Source of the DNA: Jidongwangia harbinensis
Lineage (GTDB): Bacteria > Actinomycetota > Actinomycetes > Mycobacteriales > Micromonosporaceae
Assembly: GCF_020216025.1 (NCBI RefSeq)
Contig: NZ_JAIWNC010000029.1
Span: forward strand, 1-64,000
Length of the DNA stretch: 64,000 nt
Direction of reading: 5' to 3'
This document shows positions 42,620-50,189 of this stretch, in pieces. Both the position numbers and the translations under genes were made by a program. Under the pieces are notes generated by a model. That model worked only from the letters and a program-made list of their open reading frames with translations. It had not been told where the DNA came from and did not search any database. Each line of letters begins with the position of its first letter. The stretch's first letter is position 1.

Positions 42620-44106
42620 GCGGGAATCCTACGTCCGTCCTGATTGGAGCCGCTGACCCTCGGCGGAGAAACGACTCGGGCGGGCCCGGCGTAACGCCGG
42701 GCCCGCCCGCTTTCGGTCCCGTTCCACCTGCCTGTCAGAGCCCGTCGTACGGATTGCCCGCCGGGCCGGTGATGCTCACGCGCGAGGCGGAACTGCTGGT
42801 TGGTCTGGCCGTGGCAGTCGTAGAGCTGGACCTGGGTGCCGTTGGTGGTGTTCCAGACGTCCAGGCATCGTCCGGACTGGACGCCGCTGATGGTGCCGTT
42901 GGAGTTGAGGTTCCATTGTTGGTTGGTCTGGGTGTGGCAGGCGTAGATCTGGACGGCGGTGCCGTTGCCGGAGCCGGCTGCGTCCAGGCACATGGTGCCG
43001 TTGACCTGGAGTTGTTTGTCGGTGGTGTAGGTCCAGGACTGGTTGGTCTGCTGGTTGCAGTCGTAGAGCTGGACGCGGGTGCCGTTGCCGGATGTGGTGC
43101 TGGGTGCTTCGAGGCATCGTCCGGACTGGGTGCCGACGATCTGGCCGGCCGAGCCGGGCGGGTTGGGCGGCGTGGACGGCGGCGTGCTCGGCGGGGGGTC
43201 CGAGGGCGGAGTCGTCGGCGTCGCGGGCAGCAACGGGCACGTGCTGCGGTAGGTGACCACGCCGCTGGAGTCCAGCAGCGGGCACAGGAACTGGCTGTAC
43301 CGGGCGTCGTTGTCGAGGAACATCTTGAGGAACGGCAGCATGGTCCGGATCAGCACCGGGTCGGACCGCCCGACCATGAACCCGTGATCCCCGTTGGCGA
43401 CCTCCAGGTAGGCGCTTTCCGTCGTGGCCGGGATGCTGTTGTACAGCGTGGTGGCGTAGGACGGGGTCACCACCGTGTCCCGTTGCCCGGAGAAGATCAT
43501 CGTGGGTACCCGGTCATTGGCCAGGTTCGACGACGGCGAGTACGGCGCGATCCCGACCACGGCCTTCAGCGAGGAGCGCCGGATGGCTGCGCTCAGCGCC
43601 CCGCCACCGCCCATGGAGTGGCCGGAGACGGCGAGCCGGTTGGGGTCGACCCGGTCGCGTACCGGGCTCTGCTGCGTCAGGTAGTCCAGCGCGGCGAGCA
43701 GCTGGGTGCCCCGGGCCGTGTCGAAGTCGTTGCGGCTGTTGGTTTCGATGCCGATCACGACGAAGCCGTGGGAGGCCAGCCACGGCCCCATCCAGGCCAG
43801 TTCGGCGGAGAACAACGCGGTGTAACCCGGCGAGATCGCGATCGCCCCGAAGGTGCCCTGGCTGGTGTCCGTCGGGTAGTAGATGCGGCCGCCGTTGAAG
43901 CCGTTTCCGGTCGGGACGCTGACCGACGTGTTGGCGAAGGGGCCGTTCACGGCCGCCACGCTGGCCCGGGTGGGGTCCGGCCCCCGCTGGTACGGGTTGT
44001 CGGCGGCCGACGCCGACACGGTGGTCAGCGCCGTAACGGACAGCCCGACCGCGGCGGCGAGTCCCACCACGGCGAGCTTGACCAACCGTCTTGTGTGTCT
44101 TCGCAC
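42616..44106 (-). CDS. Cutinase/PETase-like polyester hydrolase fused to ricin-type CBM13
   Basis: A secreted alpha/beta hydrolase (GTG start, AGGAGGT 6 nt upstream) with a signal peptide to about residue 34. The catalytic domain (35-290) follows the Thermobifida cutinase pattern: YERGP-like NPYQRGPDPT, AISPGYTALF, nucleophile S164 in GHSMGGGG, D210 in SGQRDTVVTP, H241 in NGDHGF, and a closing CPLLDSSGVVTYRSTCPL disulfide pair. A Pro-rich linker leads to a three-repeat ricin B lectin domain. The in-frame tail of about 57 residues after FRLA runs through a terminator and the next gene's promoter; both other frames stop before these, so the real end is probably near 42776. Confidence 0.88.
   Translation of the reverse strand: MRRHTRRLVKLAVVGLAAAVGLSVTALTTVSASAADNPYQRGPDPTRASVAAVNGPFANTSVSVPTGNGFNGGRIYYPTDTSQGTFGAIAISPGYTALFSAELAWMGPWLASHGFVVIGIETNSRNDFDTARGTQLLAALDYLTQQSPVRDRVDPNRLAVSGHSMGGGGALSAAIRRSSLKAVVGIAPYSPSSNLANDRVPTMIFSGQRDTVVTPSYATTLYNSIPATTESAYLEVANGDHGFMVGRSDPVLIRTMLPFLKMFLDNDARYSQFLCPLLDSSGVVTYRSTCPLLPATPTTPPSDPPPSTPPSTPPNPPGSAGQIVGTQSGRCLEAPSTTSGNGTRVQLYDCNQQTNQSWTYTTDKQLQVNGTMCLDAAGSGNGTAVQIYACHTQTNQQWNLNSNGTISGVQSGRCLDVWNTTNGTQVQLYDCHGQTNQQFRLAREHHRPGGQSVRRALTGRWNGTESGRARRYAGPARVVSPPRVSGSNQDGRRIPA
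42677..42709. terminator. Strong hairpin terminator
   Basis: A perfect 15-bp stem (CGGGCGGGCCCGGCG / CGCCGGGCCCGCCCG) with a TAA loop, placed downstream of the lectin-domain end of the polyester hydrolase gene and upstream of the leaderless gene at 42619. Confidence 0.85.
42782..43164 (-). repeat. 383-bp CBM13 module, copy 1
   Basis: Nearly identical (I count two mismatches) to 45149-45531, in the same orientation, encoding the ricin-type lectin domain and the end of the linker. Flanking catalytic domains are unrelated, so the module moved or was homogenised by recombination. Confidence 0.92.
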
Positions 44107-44138
44107 TTCGCTACCTCCTGATGATGAGGTGATGGGGA

Positions 44139-44172
44139 GCGGACGGGCCCGGCCGGTGCCGAGCCCGTCCGC
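44139..44172. terminator. Hairpin between xylanase and polyester hydrolase genes
   Basis: GCGGACGGGC and GCCCGTCCGC form a perfect 10-bp stem around a 14-nt loop just after the xylanase stop. It should terminate or attenuate readthrough into the polyester hydrolase gene, whose RBS is about 20 bp further on. Confidence 0.7.
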
Positions 44173-44190
44173 TTCGGCGTTGCCCGATCG

Positions 44191-46617
44191 TCAGCGTTGC
44201 AGTGTCAACAGACCCGGCCGGTACGGCAGGAGGCCGTAGTCACCGCCGGAGTTGGGCGAACGCCCCTGGTAGAGCATCTGGAGGTTGCAGGCGTTCACGG
44301 TCATGGTCTGATCCGCGTTGGTACGGAGCAGCTCACCGTGGCTGATGTCGTTGGTCCAGGTGACGCCGGTGTTGGCCTTGCCGGCGAACGGGCTGCCCTC
44401 GGACGTGGCCTGCGGCGTCCACGAACCACCCAGGCTGGTGGCGGTGTACGACCGGAAGTAACGGCCCTGGGAGCCGATCGACTCGACGAGCATCAGGTAC
44501 CGGTTCTCGCCGTCGAGCTTGTAGACCTGCACACCCTCGAACAGGTTGTTCGTCGAGTCGGTCATGATCGTCTCGTAGTTCGCGCCGAAGTTGCCCGGGA
44601 AGTTCCCGATCGGCATGCTGGCCCGGTAGATCCGGCCGTTGTCCCCGGCGAAGAACAGGTACATGTTCTGGCTGTCGCCGATGAGGGCCTGGTCGATCGG
44701 GCCCGTGCTGGAGTTGGAGATGCTGCCGGTGAAGAGCGTCTGCGCCGCCGACCAGCTGTTCACATTGGTCGGATCGGTCGACGTCCGGTACGAGAAGGCC
44801 GGTCCGCCCCACTGGTAGGCCAGCACCCAGACGTTACGAGGTGCGAAGTAGAACAGCGACGGCGCGACAGCCGCGAACGGCATCGCGTTCTGGCTGGCCG
44901 ACCCCATCTGGTTCCAGTTGGCGAAGGTCCCGAAGTTCATCGAGCCCCACGTCGTTCCGGTGTCGTGCGTCGTCGCGTAGACCAGCTGCTGGCCGTTGTA
45001 CGGCGCGTGGGTGAAGTCCTTCAGCGACACCCACCCCGACCTCGGCTGCGCCAGCGCGCCCGTCGACGACCAGCGGTACGACGACGGCAGAGCGCAGGTG
45101 GTGGCCGGCGGCGGTGTGGTGGTCGGCGGATCGGTGGCACCGCCGGCGGCGAGGCGGAACTGCTGGTTGGTCTGGCCGTGGCAGTCGTAGAGCTGGACCT
45201 GGGTGCCGTTGGTGGTGTTCCAGACGTCCAGGCATCGTCCGGACTGGACGCCGCTGATGGTGCCGTTGGAGTTGAGGTTCCATTGTTGGTTGGTCTGGGT
45301 GTGGCAGGCGTAGATCTGGACCGCGGTGCCGTTGCCGGAGCCGGCTGCGTCCAGGCACATGGTGCCGTTGACCTGGAGTTGTTTGTCGGTGGTGTAGGTC
45401 CAGGCCTGGTTGGTCTGCTGGTTGCAGTCGTAGAGCTGGACGCGGGTGCCGTTGCCGGATGTGGTGCTGGGTGCTTCGAGGCATCGTCCGGACTGGGTGC
45501 CGACGATCTGGCCGGCCGAGCCGGGCGGGTTCGGCGGGTTGGACGGCGGGTTGGACGGCGGGTTGGACGGAGGCGTCGTGGGGCCGGCGCTGTTCAGCGC
45601 GTCCAGGGTGGCCGTGTAGGCGGCCTTCTTGTTGCCGTTGCACTCGAAGAGCAGCGGGGTGCCGCTGGACCGCCACGAGTCGCAGTCCCGCACGCCCCAC
45701 ACGGTGATCCCGTTGCAGCGGGCCACGGCCAGGCAGTCGTTGACCACGCTGCGGAACGTGTTCGCCTGCGACTGACCGGATCCCTCGATGTCCAGCTCGG
45801 TGATCTGCACGTCCACGCCGAGCGCGGCGAAGCTGGACAGCGTGGTGCGGTAGTTGCTGTTGTACGCCGACTGCGCGTTGAAGTGCGACTGGAAACCGAC
45901 GCAGTCGATCGGCACGCCGCGCGACTTGAAGTCGCGCACCATGTTGTACACGGCCTGCGTCTTGGCCCAGGTCCAGTTGTCGGTGTTGTAGTCGTTGTAG
46001 CAGAGCTTCGCATTCGGGTCGGCCGCGTCGGCGGCCCGGAACGCGGCCTCGATCCAGTCGTTGCCGCTGCGCTGCAGGTTCGAGTTGCGGCGGGCGCCGC
46101 TGTTGCCGTCCTCGAACGCCTCGTTCACCACGTCCCAGGAGTCGATCTTGCCGCGGTAGTAGGTGGCCACCCGGGTGACGTGGTTGAGCATCGCGCTGCG
46201 CAGAGCGGAGCCCTCCATGGTCCGCATCCACTCCGGCTGCTGTGAGTGCCACGCCAGGGTATGGCCCCGAACCTTCCACCCGCGGGAGATGGCGTGGTTC
46301 ACGATCCGGTCCGCGTTACCGAAGGTGAAGTTGTTCTGCTGCGGCTCGGTCGCGTCGATCTTCATTTCGTTCTCGGCGGTCACACTGTTGAACTCCCGAT
46401 TCAAGATCGTGGAGTACGTGCTGTCGCTGAGCCTGCCCCCGGCGACGGCGGTGCCGAAGTACCGACCCGACTGGGTCGCCGCCGCGGCCAGGGTGGACTC
46501 GGCGGCGTGCGCGAGGTTGGGCAACAGGGACACGGTGAGAGCCGCGGCGACCGCGGCGATTCCGAGTACCGACGGCGTTCGGAGTCGACGCCCGGGGGGA
46601 CGGTTCCGGGAGACCAT
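44191..46617 (-). CDS. GH10 xylanase - CBM13 - GH62 arabinofuranosidase
   Basis: An 808-aa secreted bifunctional enzyme. Signal peptide about 1-37 (VLGIAAVAAALTVSLLPNL). GH10 domain about 45-345 with acid/base Glu in WDVVNEAFED and nucleophile in VQITELDIEG, which cuts beta-1,4-xylan. A Ser/Asn/Pro linker precedes a three-repeat ricin-type CBM13 (about 370-495). After a TPPP linker, a GH62 domain follows (WVSLKDFTHAPYNGQ, GPIDQALIGD, LFEGVQVYKLDG) that removes arabinose side chains. ATG 46617 has GGAGG upstream; the longer in-frame opening is rejected. Together the domains debranch and cut arabinoxylan. Confidence 0.95.
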   Translation of the reverse strand: MVSRNRPPGRRLRTPSVLGIAAVAAALTVSLLPNLAHAAESTLAAAATQSGRYFGTAVAGGRLSDSTYSTILNREFNSVTAENEMKIDATEPQQNNFTFGNADRIVNHAISRGWKVRGHTLAWHSQQPEWMRTMEGSALRSAMLNHVTRVATYYRGKIDSWDVVNEAFEDGNSGARRNSNLQRSGNDWIEAAFRAADAADPNAKLCYNDYNTDNWTWAKTQAVYNMVRDFKSRGVPIDCVGFQSHFNAQSAYNSNYRTTLSSFAALGVDVQITELDIEGSGQSQANTFRSVVNDCLAVARCNGITVWGVRDCDSWRSSGTPLLFECNGNKKAAYTATLDALNSAGPTTPPSNPPSNPPSNPPNPPGSAGQIVGTQSGRCLEAPSTTSGNGTRVQLYDCNQQTNQAWTYTTDKQLQVNGTMCLDAAGSGNGTAVQIYACHTQTNQQWNLNSNGTISGVQSGRCLDVWNTTNGTQVQLYDCHGQTNQQFRLAAGGATDPPTTTPPPATTCALPSSYRWSSTGALAQPRSGWVSLKDFTHAPYNGQQLVYATTHDTGTTWGSMNFGTFANWNQMGSASQNAMPFAAVAPSLFYFAPRNVWVLAYQWGGPAFSYRTSTDPTNVNSWSAAQTLFTGSISNSSTGPIDQALIGDSQNMYLFFAGDNGRIYRASMPIGNFPGNFGANYETIMTDSTNNLFEGVQVYKLDGENRYLMLVESIGSQGRYFRSYTATSLGGSWTPQATSEGSPFAGKANTGVTWTNDISHGELLRTNADQTMTVNACNLQMLYQGRSPNSGGDYGLLPYRPGLLTLQR
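45149..45531 (-). repeat. 383-bp CBM13 module, copy 2
   Basis: Direct repeat of 42782-43164, here between the GH10 and GH62 domains. Recombination between the copies would delete about 2.4 kb and fuse the two enzymes. Confidence 0.92.
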
Positions 46618-47060
46618 CTGGATCCTCCATATTGGGATAAGAAGCTTTCTTGCACAAGACGGGCAAAAGCCCGCTGACGGTGAGCGGCTCCGCCACCGCG
46701 GCCGGTGGAGTGGTGGTGGCCAAGAGCGCTCAGCTCGGTGGGTTGAGGTGCACCTCCGGGCGACGGGGATGGGTCGTTGCCGGCAAGGACCGTCTCGGCT
46801 CATGGCGGGTTGGTGAGGGTCGAGGCGGCGTCAACGATCGGGGGGATAGCGGCGCGTTCTGTCCAGTTTTGGGGGTGTATCGAAGCGTTGTGAACGTTCA
46901 CAATCTTCGATGGGTTCAGGTTTACAGAAAATTACAGTTTCATCAAGCGAGAGTTTCGGGCCATGGCCGGTAGTTTCAACGTTGTTGCGGACGTCGGCTC
47001 TCGGACGGCCCCGAGAGGCCGGCGGGTGCGTGACGCGAACCGCGTCTCGCTCGCCGCAGG
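46618..47060. other. Regulatory region upstream of xylanase gene
   Basis: No gene. It holds a LacI-type palindrome at 46888-46903, an AT-rich patch at about 46918-46950 (unusual for this DNA), and AAGAA-GCT-TTCTT (46639-46651) close to the xylanase RBS. Confidence 0.6.
46888..46903. promoter_or_regulatory. LacI-family operator palindrome
   Basis: TTGTGAACGTTCACAA is a perfect 16-bp palindrome with a central CG, the form bound by LacI/GalR-family sugar repressors. It lies about 270 bp upstream of the xylanase start codon, so it implies either a long leader or a looping/alternative promoter. Confidence 0.6.
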
Positions 47061-47321
47061 GGCGAACTGTTCGTCCGGGTGCTGGCCGCCGACTCCACCG
47101 TGGCCGAGGCCTACGTGGTCAGCCGGCCCGACGACGTCACCGGGGAGGCCGTACACGCCTATGTCGTGCCGGCCGGCGGTCGTGCGCCGGACGCCTCGGC
47201 ACTGCGCCGGCTGGTCGCCGAGTCGCGGGGCGAGGCGGCCGTGCCGCGACGGGTCCGGATGATCGACCGGGTGCCGGTCACGCCCAGCGGCAAGCCGGAC
47301 AAGCGTGCCCTGCCGATCTGA
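47061..47321 (+). pseudogene. C-terminal remnant of AMP-binding acyl-CoA synthetase
   Basis: The frame GELFVRVLAADSTVAEAYVV through RVPVTPSGKPDKRALPI is the C-terminal lid of an adenylate-forming enzyme, including the catalytic Lys region SGKPDK. The large N-terminal ATP-binding domain is missing; upstream sequence is the xylanase regulatory region. A GTG at 47079 could still give an 80-aa product, but a truncated remnant is the simpler reading. Confidence 0.75.
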
Positions 47322-47341
47322 TCCGGATTCCGTCCCGAGGC

Positions 47342-47644
47342 TCAGTCCTCGTCGCGGTACGCGCGAAGCGCACGCCGCACCCGGTAACGGTCCCGGCGAT
47401 TGGCCCGGCGCCGGAAGACCTGCCGTTCGCGGCTGCAGCTGCCGCCGTCGCATCCGAGCACGTGATATCCGCCGGCGCTCCAGTAACAGCGTCCGTGCGG
47501 TGCACCGGTCGTCACGGTGTCGGCGCTGATCGTGCCCGGCAACGTGCACGGTCCGAACCGGTGGTCGTGCACGGCAACGGCCGTCACGCCCGGCTTGTCG
47601 GCCATCCGGACCCACCGTGGTCGGATCTTGTCAGTCCTGCTCAT
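47342..47644 (-). CDS. Small basic Cys-containing protein, unknown
   Basis: A 100-aa protein starting MSRTDKIRPRWVRMADKPG with AAAGGTG 6 nt upstream. A short central part (HDHRFGPCTLPGTISADT, GRCYWSAGGYHVLGCDGGSC) has four Cys that might bind zinc or form disulfides. The C terminus is strongly basic (RRRANRRDRYRVRRALRAYR). No signal peptide. Function unknown. Confidence 0.6.
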   Translation of the reverse strand: MSRTDKIRPRWVRMADKPGVTAVAVHDHRFGPCTLPGTISADTVTTGAPHGRCYWSAGGYHVLGCDGGSCSRERQVFRRRANRRDRYRVRRALRAYRDED

Positions 47645-47822
47645 ACGGGCACCTTTCGGCTCCGTGCAGCCCCGGGACGGGGCCGTCACTAGACCGGGTG
47701 CACCGTGATCACCTCGACATCGACACGAGCGGCAGGACGGGACCGATGCTACCCGGCGCGCGCCGCACCGGCGGCCGGCCGCGATGCCCCCGCGGTTGTC
47801 CCGGCCGACCAGGATGGGCGCC

Positions 47823-48866
47823 ATGCCGGCGACCCCTCGTACGATCTCCCGTCGGCTGCTGCTCACCGGCGGGTTCGGCGTGCTGGCCGGCGCCGCGGTC
47901 GGCGGATGCGGGGCCGACGAGCATCACCCGTCCGTCGCGGGCGGTGACGGCACGCCCGGACCGCCGTTCCCCAACCCGGTCGAGCACCGGTACGGCGCCA
48001 CCGTCATCCCGGCGCGGCCGGAGCGGGTCGCCGCCCTCGGCCGGGGCGACGCGGATGTGCTGCTCGCGCTCGGCGTGCGACCGGTGGTGGTGCACGACTG
48101 GGTGGGGGTCTGGCCGCCGGGTGTCGGTCCGTGGTCACGGCCGGCACTGGGCGGTCTCAGCCCGACCGTCCTCACCGGGGCCGGGATCGACGTGGCGGCG
48201 GTCGCGGCGGTCACCCCGGACCTGGTGACGGCGACCAGGATGGTGGCGCCGGACCGGGCGGCCTGGGCGCGGCTGAACGAGGTGGCGCCGGCGGTGCCCG
48301 ACCCGGCGGTTCCGGTCACCTGGCGCGGCCGCGCGCCCTACGACACCACCTGGCAGGAGCAGACGACGATCATCGCCGCCGCGTGCGCCCGGTGGGACGA
48401 CGGTCGCCGTCTGGTGGCCGGCACCGAGGCGGCGATCGCAGCGGTCCGGCGGGACAACCCGGGGTTCGCCGGCCGGACGGTGAGCGTGGCGGTGGCGGCG
48501 GGCGACAGGTACCACGCCTACATCCGCCGCGACGACCGCGTCCGGCTGCTCGAGATGATCGGCTTCCGCAATGCCGGGCGGATCGAGCACACCGCGCCCG
48601 ACACGTACCCGGACCCGAAATTCCACACCGTGCTCTCGCGTACGGACCCGTCCTGGCTGGACGCCGACCTGACCGTGGTGTTCGGCGACGGCACCGGGTT
48701 GCGTGCCGACCGGGCGCTGAACGGTCTCCCGTCGGCGCGGTCGGGCCGGCTGCTCATCGTCGACGACGCCGACCTGGCCGGCGCGTTCGCGATCGGCACC
48801 GCGGTCAGCATCCGGTACGCGCTGGACCGGTTCGTACCCATGGCGGCGAAGGCGCTAGGCGGGTAG
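47823..48866 (+). CDS. FecB/FepB-type siderophore-binding lipoprotein
   Basis: A 347-aa binding protein. The N terminus combines a twin-arginine motif (TISRRLLLTGGFGVLAGAAV) with a lipobox ending at C29, so it is lipid-anchored outside. The body has the class III pattern: ARPERVAALGRGDADVLLAL, WARLNEVAPAVPDP and AIAAVRRDNPGFAGRTVSVA. Class III proteins bind ferric siderophores, heme or cobalamin. No permease genes adjoin. It overlaps the convergent MFS gene by 12 bp. An ATG at 47814 is an alternative start. Confidence 0.88.
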   Translation: MPATPRTISRRLLLTGGFGVLAGAAVGGCGADEHHPSVAGGDGTPGPPFPNPVEHRYGATVIPARPERVAALGRGDADVLLALGVRPVVVHDWVGVWPPGVGPWSRPALGGLSPTVLTGAGIDVAAVAAVTPDLVTATRMVAPDRAAWARLNEVAPAVPDPAVPVTWRGRAPYDTTWQEQTTIIAAACARWDDGRRLVAGTEAAIAAVRRDNPGFAGRTVSVAVAAGDRYHAYIRRDDRVRLLEMIGFRNAGRIEHTAPDTYPDPKFHTVLSRTDPSWLDADLTVVFGDGTGLRADRALNGLPSARSGRLLIVDDADLAGAFAIGTAVSIRYALDRFVPMAAKALGG

Positions 48867-50123
48867 GGCGGCGCGGCGCCCGGCGTCCTCGCCGAGGTTC
48901 TGCGGATGGCCGATCGGCTCCCGCGGCCACTGCAACGGCTGTTCCGGACCGAGCACGGCACGGTGCCCACCCGGCCCGGGTGGCGCGGGATCCGCGGTCG
49001 CCGGCGGACCCTCGGCCGGTGGGAGACGCGCGGCCGACAGCGCGGCGGCCAGCAACGCCGCGGCGCCGGCCAGAGTGAACGCGGCGCCCGGCCCGGCCAC
49101 GTCGACCAGCGCGCCCCCGGCGGCGGCGCCGATCGACGTACCGACCGCGGTCGCGGTGGCCAGCCAGGCGAACGCCTCGGTGCTGGTGCCGGCCGGCGCG
49201 GCGCCGCCGACCAGGGCGTACGAGCTGGCCAGGATCGGCGCGATCAGCGAGCCGGCGACCACCATCGCCACCGCGAACGAGAGCGGCGTGGCCGACGCCG
49301 CGACCAGCAGCAGGTGCCCGGCGCCCAGCGCGGCCAGCAACCGGGTGAAGCCGCGGCCGGCCGCCGCGCCGCCACCGAGCCGGGCCGCCACCACGCCGCC
49401 GGCCAGCGAACCGGCGCCCCAGAGGCCGAGCAGGAGACCGGCCGCCGGGCCGGCCGCCGCGGTCGTCGCCACCTCGGTGGCGCCGAACAGAACGCCCACC
49501 CCGCCCAGGACGGCCACCAGCACGCGGAGCGCCGGCGAGGCCAGGGCGGTGCCGCGGCTGCGGGTGACCGGTGGTGGCCGCCAGGTCCGGGAGGCCGGGG
49601 AGAGCGCGAACAGGGTCGTGGCGAGGACGAGCACCAGTCCGGCCGCGGCCAGCGCGGTGTCGGACCCGGCGAGGATTCCCCCGCCCAGGGCGAGTGGCGG
49701 GCCGGCGATCCAGGTCAGTTCGGTGGCGGCCGCGTCCACCGCGTACGCGCGACGTTGCTGGACCGGGCCGGACCGCAGCAGCGGGATGAGCGTCCGCAGG
49801 CAGGCGCCGACCGGTGGGGTGGCGAGCCCGATCAGCGCCGCCAGCAGCATCAGCACACCCAGTGGGGTGTCGTCGGGGACCGCCGCGATGGTGCCGAGCG
49901 CCGCCGCCGCGGTCAACGCCGAACCGAGCAGCACGGCGGTCTGGCCGTGCCGGTCGACCAGGCGGCCGAGCAGCGGGCCGCCCACTCCCTGCGCGGCGGC
50001 GAGCGCGCCCGCGGCGGCCCCGGCGGCGGTGTACGAGCCGGTGAGGTGTTCGACGTGGACGAGCACGCCGAGACTGAACGCGGCGAGGGGCAGACGGGCG
50101 AGGACCGACGTGGTGAACAGCAT
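48855..50123 (-). CDS. MFS transporter
   Basis: A 422-aa major facilitator protein with about 12 hydrophobic segments. The loop GRLVDRHGQTAVLLGSAL between helices 2 and 3 is the MFS signature A region. A second half begins near RVLVAVLGGVGVLFGATEVA. Actinobacterial relatives are annotated as drug or metabolite exporters. The ATG at 50123 is preferred; a very long upstream extension in frame is an antisense shadow. It is divergent from the MocR gene across 66 bp, a pairing typical of exporters under MocR control. Confidence 0.9.
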   Translation of the reverse strand: MLFTTSVLARLPLAAFSLGVLVHVEHLTGSYTAAGAAAGALAAAQGVGGPLLGRLVDRHGQTAVLLGSALTAAAALGTIAAVPDDTPLGVLMLLAALIGLATPPVGACLRTLIPLLRSGPVQQRRAYAVDAAATELTWIAGPPLALGGGILAGSDTALAAAGLVLVLATTLFALSPASRTWRPPPVTRSRGTALASPALRVLVAVLGGVGVLFGATEVATTAAAGPAAGLLLGLWGAGSLAGGVVAARLGGGAAAGRGFTRLLAALGAGHLLLVAASATPLSFAVAMVVAGSLIAPILASSYALVGGAAPAGTSTEAFAWLATATAVGTSIGAAAGGALVDVAGPGAAFTLAGAAALLAAALSAARLPPAEGPPATADPAPPGPGGHRAVLGPEQPLQWPREPIGHPQNLGEDAGRRAALPA

Positions 50124-50189
50124 GGCTCTACGCTGGCCGGTAACTGGTGCAGAGAACAGGCCCAGTGGGGTGCCGAGAGAGGGGTCCAG

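Noticed and set aside
41123..42643. 506-codon + strand ORF
   Set aside because: Antisense to the 503-aa protein on the - strand, which has a leaderless promoter and sensible composition.
48906..50189. N-terminal extension of the MocR gene to 919 codons
   Set aside because: It lies antisense to the MFS gene; the TTG at 50190 has a Shine-Dalgarno and begins the GntR fold.
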